Source of the DNA: Rhizobiaceae bacterium
GTDB taxonomy: Bacteria; Pseudomonadota; Alphaproteobacteria; Rhizobiales; Rhizobiaceae
Direction: 5' to 3'
Assembly (NCBI GenBank): GCA_016742175.1
Contig: JACVCH010000003.1
Location: forward strand, 1 to 64,000
Length of the DNA: 64,000 bases
Every line of letters begins with the position of its first letter. Position 1 is the first letter of the stretch. Position numbers and translations under genes: made by a program. The notes beneath the pieces were generated by a model, which did no database searches, had not been told where the DNA came from, and saw nothing but the letters and a program-made list of their open reading frames with translations. Positions 46,694 through 54,818 of the stretch are shown here, piece by piece.

Positions 46694-46709
46694 TGGCATG
46701 CCGGTTGCA
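46694..46709 (+). promoter_or_regulatory. Sigma-54 (-24/-12) promoter upstream of urtA
   Basis: TGGCATG-CCGG-TTGCA matches the consensus TGGCACG-N4-TTGCW with one change. The invariant GG (46695-46696) and GC (46707-46708) are separated by exactly 10 bases. Transcription would start near 46720, some 30 bases before the urtA ATG at 46752. The rest of 46511-46693 has no recognised gene. An NtrC enhancer is expected there; I see GC-rich half-site-like sequences but no convincing pair. Confidence 0.75.
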
Positions 46710-46751
46710 ACCAATATTGCGGTGCAAACAAGAATGCCATTGGAGGCAATC

Positions 46752-48044
46752 ATGAGGGGAATTCGTCAAACGCTAGCCGCGGCCGTCGCCGGCGGTCTTC
46801 TGATGTCGGCTGCCGCCGCGCAGGACGGGCCGATCAAGGTCGGCGTCCTCCATTCGCTGTCGGGCACGATGGCGATCTCGGAGACGACCTTGAAGGACGT
46901 CATGCTGATGCTCATCGAGGAGCAGAACAAGAAGGGCGGGCTCCTCGGCCGCCAGCTCGAGCCGGTCGTCATCGACATCGCGTCCGACTGGCCGCTCGCC
47001 GCGGAAAAGGCGCGCGAGATGTACGAGGTCAACGGCGTCGACGCCGTCTTCGGCTGCTGGACCTCGGTCTGCCGCAAGTCGGTCCTGCCGGTCTTCGAGG
47101 AACTGAACGGCCTGCTGTTCTACCCCGTCCAGTATGAGGGCGAGGAAAGCCAGCGCAACGTCTTCTACACCGGCGCCTCGCCGAACCAGCAGGCAATCCC
47201 CGCCGTCGACTACCTGATGAACGACGAAGGCGTCGAGCGCTGGGTGCTGGCCGGCACCGACTATGTCTACCCGCAGACCACCAACAAGATCCTCGAGGCC
47301 TATCTCAAGGACAAGGGCGTGGCCGCGGAAGACATCATGATCAACTACACGCCGTTCGGTCATTCGGACTGGCAGACGATCGTGTCCGACATCAAGGCCT
47401 TCGGCTCGTCGGGCAAGAAGACCGCCGTCGTCTCGACCATCAATGGCGACGCCAACGTTCCGTTCTACCGCGAACTCGGCAATCAGGGTGTCGCCGCCGA
47501 GGACATCCCGGTCGTCGCCTTCTCGGTCGGCGAAGAGGAACTCGCCGGCCTCGACACCGCGCCGCTCGTCGGCCACCTCGCCGCATGGAACTACTTCATG
47601 TCGGTCGACACGCCGGAGAACGCCGAGTTCATCGAGACCTGGCACGCCTTCATCGGCGATGAGGAACGCGTCACCAACGACCCGATGGAAGCCCACTATA
47701 TCGGCTTCAACATGTGGGTCGCGGCGGTCGAGAAGGCCGGCTCCACCGAAGCCGACGCCGTCATCGACGCCATCGTCGGCGTCGAGGTCCCGAACCTCAC
47801 CGGCGGCACGGCGGTCATGCTGCCCAACCACCACGTCACCAAGCCGGTCCTGATCGGCGAAATCCAGGACGACGGCCAGTTCGACGTCGTTTGGGAAACC
47901 GAAGACCTCGTCCCCGGCGACGCCTGGTCCGACTTCCTGCCCGAATCGGCCGTGCTCGAAGCCGACTGGACCGACCCGGTCAACTGCGGAAACTTCAATA
48001 CGGAGACGGAGACGTGCGGCGGCGCCCAGGCTGCGGCGAACTGA
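46752..48044 (+). CDS. urtA: Urea ABC transporter, substrate-binding protein
   Basis: A 430-residue periplasmic binding protein of the branched-chain amino acid (HAAT) family, urea/short-amide subgroup. The signal peptide covers about 1-22 (ends SAAAAQ), and the mature N-terminus reads IKVGVLHSLSGTMAISE. The Urt-typical stretches DWPLAAEKAREMYE, FGCWTSVCRKSVLPV and GDANVPFYRELGNQG are all present. The ATG at 46752 has a GGAGG ribosome-binding site; longer in-frame starts lie inside the promoter. It heads the urtABCDE operon behind a sigma-54 site, which fits nitrogen control by NtrC. A hairpin and a RIME element follow. Confidence 0.95.
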   Translation: MRGIRQTLAAAVAGGLLMSAAAAQDGPIKVGVLHSLSGTMAISETTLKDVMLMLIEEQNKKGGLLGRQLEPVVIDIASDWPLAAEKAREMYEVNGVDAVFGCWTSVCRKSVLPVFEELNGLLFYPVQYEGEESQRNVFYTGASPNQQAIPAVDYLMNDEGVERWVLAGTDYVYPQTTNKILEAYLKDKGVAAEDIMINYTPFGHSDWQTIVSDIKAFGSSGKKTAVVSTINGDANVPFYRELGNQGVAAEDIPVVAFSVGEEELAGLDTAPLVGHLAAWNYFMSVDTPENAEFIETWHAFIGDEERVTNDPMEAHYIGFNMWVAAVEKAGSTEADAVIDAIVGVEVPNLTGGTAVMLPNHHVTKPVLIGEIQDDGQFDVVWETEDLVPGDAWSDFLPESAVLEADWTDPVNCGNFNTETETCGGAQAAAN

Positions 48045-48058
48045 TCGTTCCGCATCAT

Positions 48059-48085
48059 CGAGAGGCCCACTCGTTCGGCCTCTCG
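48059..48085 (+). other. Intercistronic hairpin after urtA
   Basis: CGAGAGGCC (48059-48067) pairs with GGCCTCTCG (48077-48085) around a 9-base loop, 15 bases after the urtA stop. There is no T-run, so it is more likely an mRNA stabiliser or attenuator than a full terminator. Confidence 0.65.
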
Positions 48086-48125
48086 CCATCCCCGCAGATC
48101 ACCGGTTCCGCTGATGCCCTACGTT

Positions 48126-48294
48126 GCCCCCCTCTGGCCTGCCGGCCATCTCCCCCGCAAGGGGGGAGATCAGCTAGTCGCACACCTCGACGCCCGCCAT
48201 CTCCGCCAGTGCCACGGAAATCGGCTGGTTGCGCACGTCGACGCGCGTGATCTCCCCCCTCGCGGGGGAGATGGCCGGCAGGCCAGAGGGGGGC
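48126..48294. repeat. RIME-type intergenic mosaic element, copy 2, between urtA and urtB
   Basis: The arms nearly match those at 4284-4435: left GCCCCCCTCTGGCCTGCCG with ATCTCCCCC/GGGGGGAGAT, right ATCTCCCCC/GGGGGAGAT ending GGCCAGAGGGGGGC. The centre differs from copy 1 and is longer. The frame of urtB is open through the whole element, a consequence of its lack of in-frame stops rather than of coding. Confidence 0.82.
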
Positions 48295-48329
48295 GCGCCA
48301 AAGAACTGCGTCTTCAGTTTCTGCGTTGG

Positions 48330-49913
48330 TTGTTTGCGATCCTCCTCGCACTCACGACGCTCCCCGCATCCGCCCAATCCCTCGAAAACCTCGCCAGCCT
48401 GCTCCCCGAAGGCAACTTCTCCGACCGCGCCCAAACCGTCGCCGCCATCGCCGCAACCGGCGACCCCCGCGCCGTCCCGCTCCTCGAAGCGCTCGCCGCC
48501 GGCGACCTCAACGTCGTCGAATCCACCGGCCAGATCGTCACGCTCTCCGGCCGCGGTGATCCGCTCGAAGCCACCGACGCTATAACCGGCGACTCCATCG
48601 GCGAAATTGCCAAGGCGTCCGTCGAGCGCATCCGCGTCAACAATTCGCTCCGCCGCGCCGTGCGCACCGCCATCGGCCAGCTCACCTTGATGAGTCCCGA
48701 CGCGAATACCCGCATGACGGCAGCCCGCGCCATGTTCCAGGCCGGCGATCCCGTCAATGTCGAGCTCCTCGACGAGGCGATCGCGGAGGAGCAGAACCCT
48801 GCCGTCCTGCAGGTCATGCGGGAGGCCCGCGCGGTCGCGATCCTGCGCGCCGACGCCGAACCCGCCGATTTCGCCGAAGCCGTCGACACGATCGCGGCGC
48901 GCGGTGACCGGCAGGCGCTCGGCATCCTTCAGGCCGCGCTTTCCAGCGCCGATGCCGACGTCACGCCCACGATCGAGCAGGGCATCGCGGACATCCAGAG
49001 CCGCCTCGCGCTGCTCGATGTCGGCCAGAACGTCTGGTACGGCGTCTCGCTCGGCGCCGTGCTGCTCCTCGCCGCCATCGGCCTTGCCATCACCTTCGGC
49101 GTCATGGGCGTCATCAACATGGCGCATGGCGAGATGGTCATGCTCGGCGCCTACACGACCTTCCTCGTCCAGAATTTCATCCGCGCATCCTTCCCGGACC
49201 TTTTCGACTGGTCGCTCGCCTTCGCCCTTCCGGCCGCCTTCCTCGTCACCGGACTGATCGGCGTCGCCATCGAGCGCGGCGTCATCCGGTTTCTCTATGG
49301 CCGTCCGCTGGAAACGCTGCTCGCCACCTGGGGCCTGTCGCTGATCATCCAGCAATCGGTCCGCACCATCTTCGGCGCATCGAACCGCGAAGTCGGCAAT
49401 CCGGGTTGGATGTCCGGCTCCTTCGACTTCTACGGCATCGCCATCACCTGGAACCGGTTCTTCATCGTGATCTTCGCGCTCATCGTGTTCGCCGCCCTCC
49501 TGCTGGTCCTCAAGCGCACCGCCCTCGGCCTCCAGATGCGCGCGGTGACGCAAAACCGCCGCATGGCCTCGTCCATGGGCATCCGCACGCCATGGGTCGA
49601 CGCGATGACCTTCGGCCTCGGCTCCGGCATCGCCGGTCTGGCGGGCGTGGCGCTCTCGCAGATCGACAACGTCTCGCCCAATCTGGGGCAGGGCTACATC
49701 ATCGACAGTTTCATGGTCGTGGTCTTCGGCGGCGTCGGAAATCTCTGGGGCACGCTCGTCGGCGCGCTGACGCTCGGCGTCCTGAACAAGTTCCTCGAGC
49801 CTTATGCCGGCGCGGTGCTCGCCAAGATCCTGCTCCTCGTCTTCATCATCCTGTTCATCCAGAAGCGCCCGCGCGGCCTCTTCGCGCAAAAGGGAAGGGC
49901 GGTGGAAGCATGA
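48330..49913 (+). CDS. urtB: Urea ABC transporter, permease UrtB
   Basis: An inner-membrane permease with an unusual Urt-specific N-terminal periplasmic domain (about residues 15-220) after a signal-like segment (LFAILLALTTLPASA). A LivH-type permease domain with about 8 membrane segments follows, with the EAA-like stretch in MRAVTQNRRMASSMG. No ATG lies at the expected start. Candidates are TTG 48330 (527 residues, used here), a CTG at 48306 that would give a better signal peptide with two Arg residues, and an ATG at 48114 that would translate through the whole RIME element. The 4-base overlap with urtC (ATGA) shows coupling. Confidence 0.9.
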   Translation: MFAILLALTTLPASAQSLENLASLLPEGNFSDRAQTVAAIAATGDPRAVPLLEALAAGDLNVVESTGQIVTLSGRGDPLEATDAITGDSIGEIAKASVERIRVNNSLRRAVRTAIGQLTLMSPDANTRMTAARAMFQAGDPVNVELLDEAIAEEQNPAVLQVMREARAVAILRADAEPADFAEAVDTIAARGDRQALGILQAALSSADADVTPTIEQGIADIQSRLALLDVGQNVWYGVSLGAVLLLAAIGLAITFGVMGVINMAHGEMVMLGAYTTFLVQNFIRASFPDLFDWSLAFALPAAFLVTGLIGVAIERGVIRFLYGRPLETLLATWGLSLIIQQSVRTIFGASNREVGNPGWMSGSFDFYGIAITWNRFFIVIFALIVFAALLLVLKRTALGLQMRAVTQNRRMASSMGIRTPWVDAMTFGLGSGIAGLAGVALSQIDNVSPNLGQGYIIDSFMVVVFGGVGNLWGTLVGALTLGVLNKFLEPYAGAVLAKILLLVFIILFIQKRPRGLFAQKGRAVEA

Positions 49914-51118
49914 TCACGCAATTCTTTTACCGCGCACTCGGCGCGAAGCTCTACTGGGTCGTCGGCCTGCTCCTCCTCGCCGCCATCCTAGTCCCCGCGT
50001 CGAACCTCCTGCTTCCCGTCGGCCATCCGCTGCGCGTGCCGAACTACATGGTCGCGCTGATGGGCAAGTATCTGACCTACGCGATGCTCGCCATGGCGCT
50101 CGATCTCGTCTGGGGCTATGTCGGCATCCTCTCGCTCGGCCACGGCGCGTTCTTCGCGCTCGGCGGCTATGCGATGGGCATGTATCTGATGCGCCAGATC
50201 GGTTCGCGCGGGGTCTACGGCAACGCCGAATTGCCCGATTTCATGGTGTTCCTGAACTGGTCGGAACTGCCCTGGTACTGGTGGGGCTCCGACAACTTCT
50301 GGTTCGCCATTCTGATGGTCATGGTCGTGCCCGGCCTGCTCGCCTTCGTCTTCGGCTGGTTCGCCTTCCGCAGCCGCGTTACCGGCGTCTATCTGTCGAT
50401 CATCACGCAGGCCGTGACCTACGCCTTGATGCTCGCCTTCTTCCGCAACGACATGGGCTTCGGCGGCAATAACGGGCTGACCGATTTCCGCGAGATCGTC
50501 GGCTATTCGATCCAGGCGCCCGGCACGCGCGCCGCGCTCTTCGCCGCGACGGCCGTGGCCCTTGCGCTCTCCTTCGTCATCTGCAGCGCGATCACGAGGT
50601 CCAAGCTCGGCAAGATCATGGTCGCGGTGCGCGATGCCGAAAGCCGCACCCGCTTCATCGGCTACCGGCCCGAATATGTGAAGCTCTTCGCCTTCGTCGT
50701 CTCCGCCATCATCGCCGGCATCGCGGGCGCGCTCTACGTGCCGCAGGTCGGCATCATCAATCCCGGCGAGTTCGCCCCGGCGAATTCGATCGAGATCGTC
50801 GTCTGGGCCGCCGTCGGCGGGCGCGGCACGCTGGTCGGGCCGATCATCGGCGCGATCCTCGTCAACTACGCCAAAACCTGGTTCACCGCCGCCTATCCCG
50901 ACCTCTGGCTCTTCGCGCTCGGCGGCCTTTTTGTGGCCGTCACGCTGTTCCTGCCCAAGGGCATCGTTGGCACGATCGGTGGGTATCTCTCCGATCGCCG
51001 CGAGGCAAAGGCTGCCCGCGCCACCGAGGCGCCGCCGCCGGACCTGCCGGTCATCCGCCCCGAAAAACCGCCGGTGCGCCGTACCCCTCACGCCGCCAGC
51101 CCGCAACCGGCCGAGTGA
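49910..51118 (+). CDS. urtC: Urea ABC transporter, permease UrtC
   Basis: A 402-residue LivM-type permease. It has a first membrane segment at about 13-36, a Urt-typical YLTYAMLAMALDLVWGYVG region, about 9-10 segments in all, and the coupling loop with AVRDAESRTRFIGYRPEYVK. It forms the membrane channel with UrtB. The C-terminus carries a Pro/Arg/Ala-rich tail of about 40 residues beyond the last helix. The start overlaps urtB by 4 bases, and a GTG of urtD overlaps its own stop by 4 bases. Confidence 0.95.
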   Translation: MITQFFYRALGAKLYWVVGLLLLAAILVPASNLLLPVGHPLRVPNYMVALMGKYLTYAMLAMALDLVWGYVGILSLGHGAFFALGGYAMGMYLMRQIGSRGVYGNAELPDFMVFLNWSELPWYWWGSDNFWFAILMVMVVPGLLAFVFGWFAFRSRVTGVYLSIITQAVTYALMLAFFRNDMGFGGNNGLTDFREIVGYSIQAPGTRAALFAATAVALALSFVICSAITRSKLGKIMVAVRDAESRTRFIGYRPEYVKLFAFVVSAIIAGIAGALYVPQVGIINPGEFAPANSIEIVVWAAVGGRGTLVGPIIGAILVNYAKTWFTAAYPDLWLFALGGLFVAVTLFLPKGIVGTIGGYLSDRREAKAARATEAPPPDLPVIRPEKPPVRRTPHAASPQPAE

Positions 51119-51870
51119 AAATCATGTCGAAGTCCAACACGATCCTCTATCTCGACGCCGTCTCCGTCTCCTTCGACGGCTTCCGCGCCATCAACAATCT
51201 CTCCCTCGTGCTCGACAAGGGCGAAATGCGCGCGATCATCGGTCCGAACGGCGCCGGCAAGACCACGATGATGGACATCATCACCGGCAAGACCCGACCC
51301 GACAGCGGCGAGGTCTTCTTCGATGGCGAGATCGACCTGACGCGCCACGACGAGGCCGACATCGCCATCATGGGCATTGGCCGCAAGTTCCAGAAGCCGA
51401 CCGTCTTCGAAAGCCATTCGGTCGAGGACAATCTGCTCCTGGCGCTTAAAGGCCCGCGCTCGATCTTCCCGACCCTTTTCTGGCGCGAAACCGCCGAGGC
51501 GAAGCGCAAGCTCGACGACATCCTCGAAACCGTGCGCCTCTCCGCCCGCCGCAACGACCTCGCGGCGAACCTCTCCCACGGCCAGAAGCAGTGGCTCGAA
51601 ATCGGCATGCTGCTGGCGCAGGACCCCAAGCTCCTTCTCGTCGACGAACCGGTCGCCGGCATGACCGACGCCGAAACCGAGGAAACCGCACGCCTCCTGC
51701 GCGACATCGCCCGCACGCATTCCGTCATCGTCGTCGAGCACGATATGCACTTCGTCCGCGAACTCGGCGTCAAGGTCACCTGCCTGCACGAAGGCTCGGT
51801 CCTCTCCGAAGGCTCCCTCGACCACGTCAGCGCCGACCCCCGCGTGGTCGAAGTGTATCTGGGGAGGTGA
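51115..51870 (+). CDS. urtD: Urea ABC transporter, ATP-binding protein UrtD
   Basis: A 251-residue LivG-type ATPase. Walker A is GPNGAGKTT (about residues 43-51). The ABC signature is in the Urt-specific form LSHGQKQWLEIG (about 155). Walker B is LLLVDEPVAGM, and the switch histidine is in VVEHDMHF. It starts at GTG 51115, which overlaps the urtC stop by 4 bases; ATG at 51124 (248 residues) is the alternative. It pairs with UrtE, from which it is separated by a 138-bp palindromic repeat. Confidence 0.95.
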   Translation: MKIMSKSNTILYLDAVSVSFDGFRAINNLSLVLDKGEMRAIIGPNGAGKTTMMDIITGKTRPDSGEVFFDGEIDLTRHDEADIAIMGIGRKFQKPTVFESHSVEDNLLLALKGPRSIFPTLFWRETAEAKRKLDDILETVRLSARRNDLAANLSHGQKQWLEIGMLLAQDPKLLLVDEPVAGMTDAETEETARLLRDIARTHSVIVVEHDMHFVRELGVKVTCLHEGSVLSEGSLDHVSADPRVVEVYLGR

Positions 51871-51904
51871 GGGGATATTGATCTTCAGAACAGTCCGTCA
51901 TCCG

Positions 51905-52041
51905 ACCCCCACTCCGTCACGGCTGCGCCGCGACACCTCTCCCCCGAACGACGGGGCAGAGGAAGCGCCGGCCGCAACGCAGCGCGCTTTTCCTCTCCCC
52001 CTCTCAGGGGGAGAGGTGGCCCGAAGGGCCGGAGTGGGGGT
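51905..52041. repeat. Palindromic intergenic element between urtD and urtE (second family)
   Basis: The outer arms ACCCCCACTCCG (51905-51916) and CGGAGTGGGGGT (52030-52041) are perfect inverted repeats, and inner arms CACCTCTCCCCC (51934-51945) and GGGGGAGAGGTG (52007-52018) form a second pair. The design resembles RIME elements but the sequence differs from the two copies at 4284 and 48126. It probably belongs to another rhizobial RIME-like family (RIME2-type). Confidence 0.7.
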
Positions 52042-52065
52042 GGTTCCCGCATGGAGCACTGCCAA

Positions 52066-52761
52066 ATGCTGACCATCACCGACGCCACCCTCCACTACGG
52101 CGCCGCCCAAGCGCTGCGCGGCGTCTCGCTCGCCGCCCAGCCTGCCCGCATCACCTGCGTCCTCGGGCGCAACGGCGTCGGCAAGACCAGCCTGATGCGC
52201 GCCATCGTCGGCCACCACCGTCTCTCGACCGGCCAGATCTCTTTCGAGGGGAAGGTGCTCGACCGGAGCGCGCCATCAGAGCGCGCCCGGTCGGGCATCG
52301 CATTCGTGCCGCAGGGCCGCGAGATCTTTCCGCTGCTGACCGTGCGCGAAAACCTCGAGACCGGCTACGCGCCGCTGAAGCGCGCGGACCGCAACATCCC
52401 GGATCATGTTTTCGAGCTGTTCCCGGTACTGAAGGACATGCTCGGCCGACGGGGCGGCGATCTTTCGGGCGGCCAGCAGCAGCAGCTCGCCATCGGCCGT
52501 GCGCTGGTCCTGCGGCCGAAACTCCTCGTCCTCGACGAGCCCACTGAAGGCATTCAGCCCTCGATCATCAAGGATATCGGCCGCGCGATCCGCTACCTCC
52601 GCGATTCCGCCGGCATCGCCGTGCTCCTCGTCGAGCAGTATCTCGATTTCTGCCGCGAGCTTGCCGACGACATCCACGTCATGGATCGCGGCCGGGTCGT
52701 CCATTCGGGCGAGGCGCATGATCTGGACGATCCAGAGGTGCGCCGCTTCCTCACCGTCTGA
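52066..52761 (+). CDS. urtE: Urea ABC transporter, ATP-binding protein UrtE
   Basis: A 231-residue LivF-type ATPase with Walker A GRNGVGKTS (about 35-43), the family stretch GIAFVPQGREIFPLLTVREN, signature LSGGQQQQLAIGRAL and Walker B LLVLDEPTEGIQPS. I start at the ATG at 52066 (MLTITDATLHYG), which gives the normal N-terminus; an ATG five codons upstream is possible. It is the last urt gene. The urease genes that often follow urtE are not present here; mgtE lies downstream instead. No terminator was recognised in 52762-52927. Confidence 0.94.
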   Translation: MLTITDATLHYGAAQALRGVSLAAQPARITCVLGRNGVGKTSLMRAIVGHHRLSTGQISFEGKVLDRSAPSERARSGIAFVPQGREIFPLLTVRENLETGYAPLKRADRNIPDHVFELFPVLKDMLGRRGGDLSGGQQQQLAIGRALVLRPKLLVLDEPTEGIQPSIIKDIGRAIRYLRDSAGIAVLLVEQYLDFCRELADDIHVMDRGRVVHSGEAHDLDDPEVRRFLTV

Positions 52762-52927
52762 CGCCCCTGAAGCCACAGCGCTGCAACCTTCGTCCGGCCA
52801 ATGGCGTTTTTGGCCGGCGAGGGCTTGCGGCGTTTGCGCCTTCGTCCTACCCAACCAACCAGCCCGAGAGGCTCATCCGCTTCGCCCGACATCCTCAAGC
52901 TCCATTCGAACACCCATGGAGGCGCCG

Positions 52928-54334
52928 ATGATTGCCAACGACAACGAGACCGGCGGCAGCGAAGAGGTTCGGCCCGAGATCTACAACGAAGACGGCGCGA
53001 TCCGGCAGGACTTCATCGCTCGCATCACCGATGCGATCGAAAGCCAGGATGCCGACACGCTGAAGAGCGAAGTCTCCGTCCTCCACCAGTCCGAGATCGG
53101 CGATCTTCTCGAAGCGCTGCCGGCAGAGGCGCGCCGCAGCCTCGTCGTGCTCATGGGCGACGAGTTCGATTTCACCGCGCTGACCGAGGTCGACGAGGCG
53201 ATCCGCCTTGACATCGTCGAGCACCTGCCCAACGCGCAGATCGCGCAGGCCGTCCAGGAACTCGATTCGGACGACGCGGTCTACATTCTGGAAGACCTCG
53301 ACCGCGAGGATCAGGACGAGATCCTCGAACAGCTTCCGTTCACCGAGCGGATCAGGCTGCGGCGTTCGCTCGACTATCCCGAAGAAACCGCCGGCCGGCG
53401 CATGCAGACCGAGTTCGTCGCCGTGCCGCCCTTCTGGACGGTCGGCCAGACGATCGACTACATGCGCGAGGACCGGAACCTGCCGGACACGTTCCACCAG
53501 ATCTTCGTCGTCGATCCGACCTTCCGCCTGATGGGCTCCGTCGACCTCGACCGCATCCTGCGTTCCCAGCGCACGGTCAGGATCGAAGACGTGATGCACG
53601 AGACGCGTCACGCGATCCCGGCTACGATGGACCAGGAAGAAGCCGCGCAGGAATTCGAGCAGTACGATCTCCTCTCCGCCGCCGTCGTCGACGAGAACGA
53701 GCGCCTCGTCGGCGTCCTCACCATCGACGACGTCGTCGACGTCATCCAGGAGGAGGCCGAGGAAGATCTCCTGCGCATGGGCGGCGTCGGCGACGAGGAA
53801 CTGTCGGATTCCGTGCGCACCACCTCGCGCTCGCGCGTGCCATGGCTGCTGATCAACCTCGTCATGGCCTTCCTCGCCGCCTCGGTCATCGGCCTTTTCG
53901 ACGCCACCATCCAGGAGATCGTCGCGCTCGCGATCCTGATGCCGATCGTCGCCGGCATGGGCGGCAACGCCGCCTCGCAGACCATGACCGTCACCGTGCG
54001 CGCGCTCGCGACGCGCGACCTCGACATCTACAATGCCGGCCGCATCATCCGCCGCGAAATGGGCGTCGGGCTGATCAACGGCGTCCTGTTCGCCGTGCTC
54101 GTGGGCGGCATCGCCGCCTTCTGGTTTTCGACCGACATCGGCCTCGTCATCGCCACCGCGATGCTGATCAACCTCTTCACCGCCGCCGTCGCGGGCATAC
54201 TCGTGCCGCTGCTGCTCGACAAGGTCGGCGCCGACCCCGCCGTCGCCTCGGCCGTGTTCGTCACCACCATCACCGACGTCGTCGGCTTCTTCGCCTTCCT
54301 CGGCCTCGCGACGTGGTGGTTCGGGCTGCTCTAG
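52928..54334 (+). CDS. mgtE: Magnesium transporter MgtE
   Basis: A 468-residue Mg2+ channel. The acidic cytoplasmic N-domain (about 20-150) and a pair of CBS domains (about 155-280) sense intracellular Mg2+. A connecting plug helix follows (EEAEEDLLRMGGV), then five membrane helices from about 310 with the conserved pore region VAGMGGNAASQTMTV. I chose ATG 52928 because a GGAGG ribosome-binding site lies 5 bases upstream; ATG 52916 is in frame. It is on the same strand as urtE but 166 bases away, so co-transcription is uncertain. Confidence 0.95.
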   Translation: MIANDNETGGSEEVRPEIYNEDGAIRQDFIARITDAIESQDADTLKSEVSVLHQSEIGDLLEALPAEARRSLVVLMGDEFDFTALTEVDEAIRLDIVEHLPNAQIAQAVQELDSDDAVYILEDLDREDQDEILEQLPFTERIRLRRSLDYPEETAGRRMQTEFVAVPPFWTVGQTIDYMREDRNLPDTFHQIFVVDPTFRLMGSVDLDRILRSQRTVRIEDVMHETRHAIPATMDQEEAAQEFEQYDLLSAAVVDENERLVGVLTIDDVVDVIQEEAEEDLLRMGGVGDEELSDSVRTTSRSRVPWLLINLVMAFLAASVIGLFDATIQEIVALAILMPIVAGMGGNAASQTMTVTVRALATRDLDIYNAGRIIRREMGVGLINGVLFAVLVGGIAAFWFSTDIGLVIATAMLINLFTAAVAGILVPLLLDKVGADPAVASAVFVTTITDVVGFFAFLGLATWWFGLL

Positions 54335-54367
54335 GCACCTTGCGCGCGTGTCGGTCAGCCGGCTTGA

Positions 54368-54390
54368 TTGACTTTTACGTAAGTGTCGTG
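54368..54390 (+). promoter_or_regulatory. Candidate promoter/MerR-type operator before the MerR gene
   Basis: TTGACT (54368-54373) overlaps an imperfect dyad centred on TTACGTAA (54375-54382), within ACTTTTACGTAAGT (54371-54384). MerR proteins bind dyads in the -35/-10 spacer. The dyad sits 50 bases before the MerR-family gene, so autoregulation is plausible. No good -10 box was seen. Confidence 0.4.
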
Positions 54391-54431
54391 GCAATCTTCT
54401 CCCGGTTCCAAGTGCTTGATCGGATAGGCGG

Positions 54432-54818
54432 ATGCGGGAATTCTACACGATCACCGAACTCACGCGGGAGTTCGGCGTATCGACCCGCACCTTGCGGTTC
54501 TACGAGGATGAAGGGCTGGTCCTTCCGGTGCGGCGCGGCCGCACGCGCCTCTTCCGCCCCGCCGACCGTCACCTCATCAAGCAGATCATGCGCGGCAAGC
54601 GCCTCGGCTTCTCGATCAACGAAATCCGCGAGATCATCCAGATGTATCGCGAACCGCCGGGCGAGGTCGGCCAGTTGAAGCTGATGATCAAGCGCATCGA
54701 GGAAAAGCGCGAAGACCTGCGCCAGAAGCGCCGCGACCTCGAGGAAACGCTGTCGGAGCTTGACGGCGCCGAGGAAGCCTGCGTCGAGCGCCTCGCCGAG
54801 CTCGGCGTCAATACGTAA
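54432..54818 (+). CDS. MerR-family transcriptional regulator (LiuR-like)
   Basis: A 128-residue regulator. The MerR winged HTH covers about 5-70 (TITELTREFGVSTRTLRFYE), and a long dimerisation helix follows (about 80-115). It has no cysteine pair of the metal-sensing type, since the only Cys is near the C-terminus. It resembles the LiuR branch, which controls branched-chain amino acid and fatty acid catabolism, but no such genes are adjacent, so the target is open. It stands alone between mgtE and the convergent membrane-methyltransferase gene, with which it shares the exact gene border. Confidence 0.85.
   Translation: MREFYTITELTREFGVSTRTLRFYEDEGLVLPVRRGRTRLFRPADRHLIKQIMRGKRLGFSINEIREIIQMYREPPGEVGQLKLMIKRIEEKREDLRQKRRDLEETLSELDGAEEACVERLAELGVNT

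Noticed and set aside
48114-48329. Extension of urtB upstream through the RIME from an ATG at 48114
   Set aside because: This would translate a mobile palindromic repeat at the N-terminus and bury the signal peptide about 75 residues in. Absence of stops in a GC-rich element is not evidence of coding.
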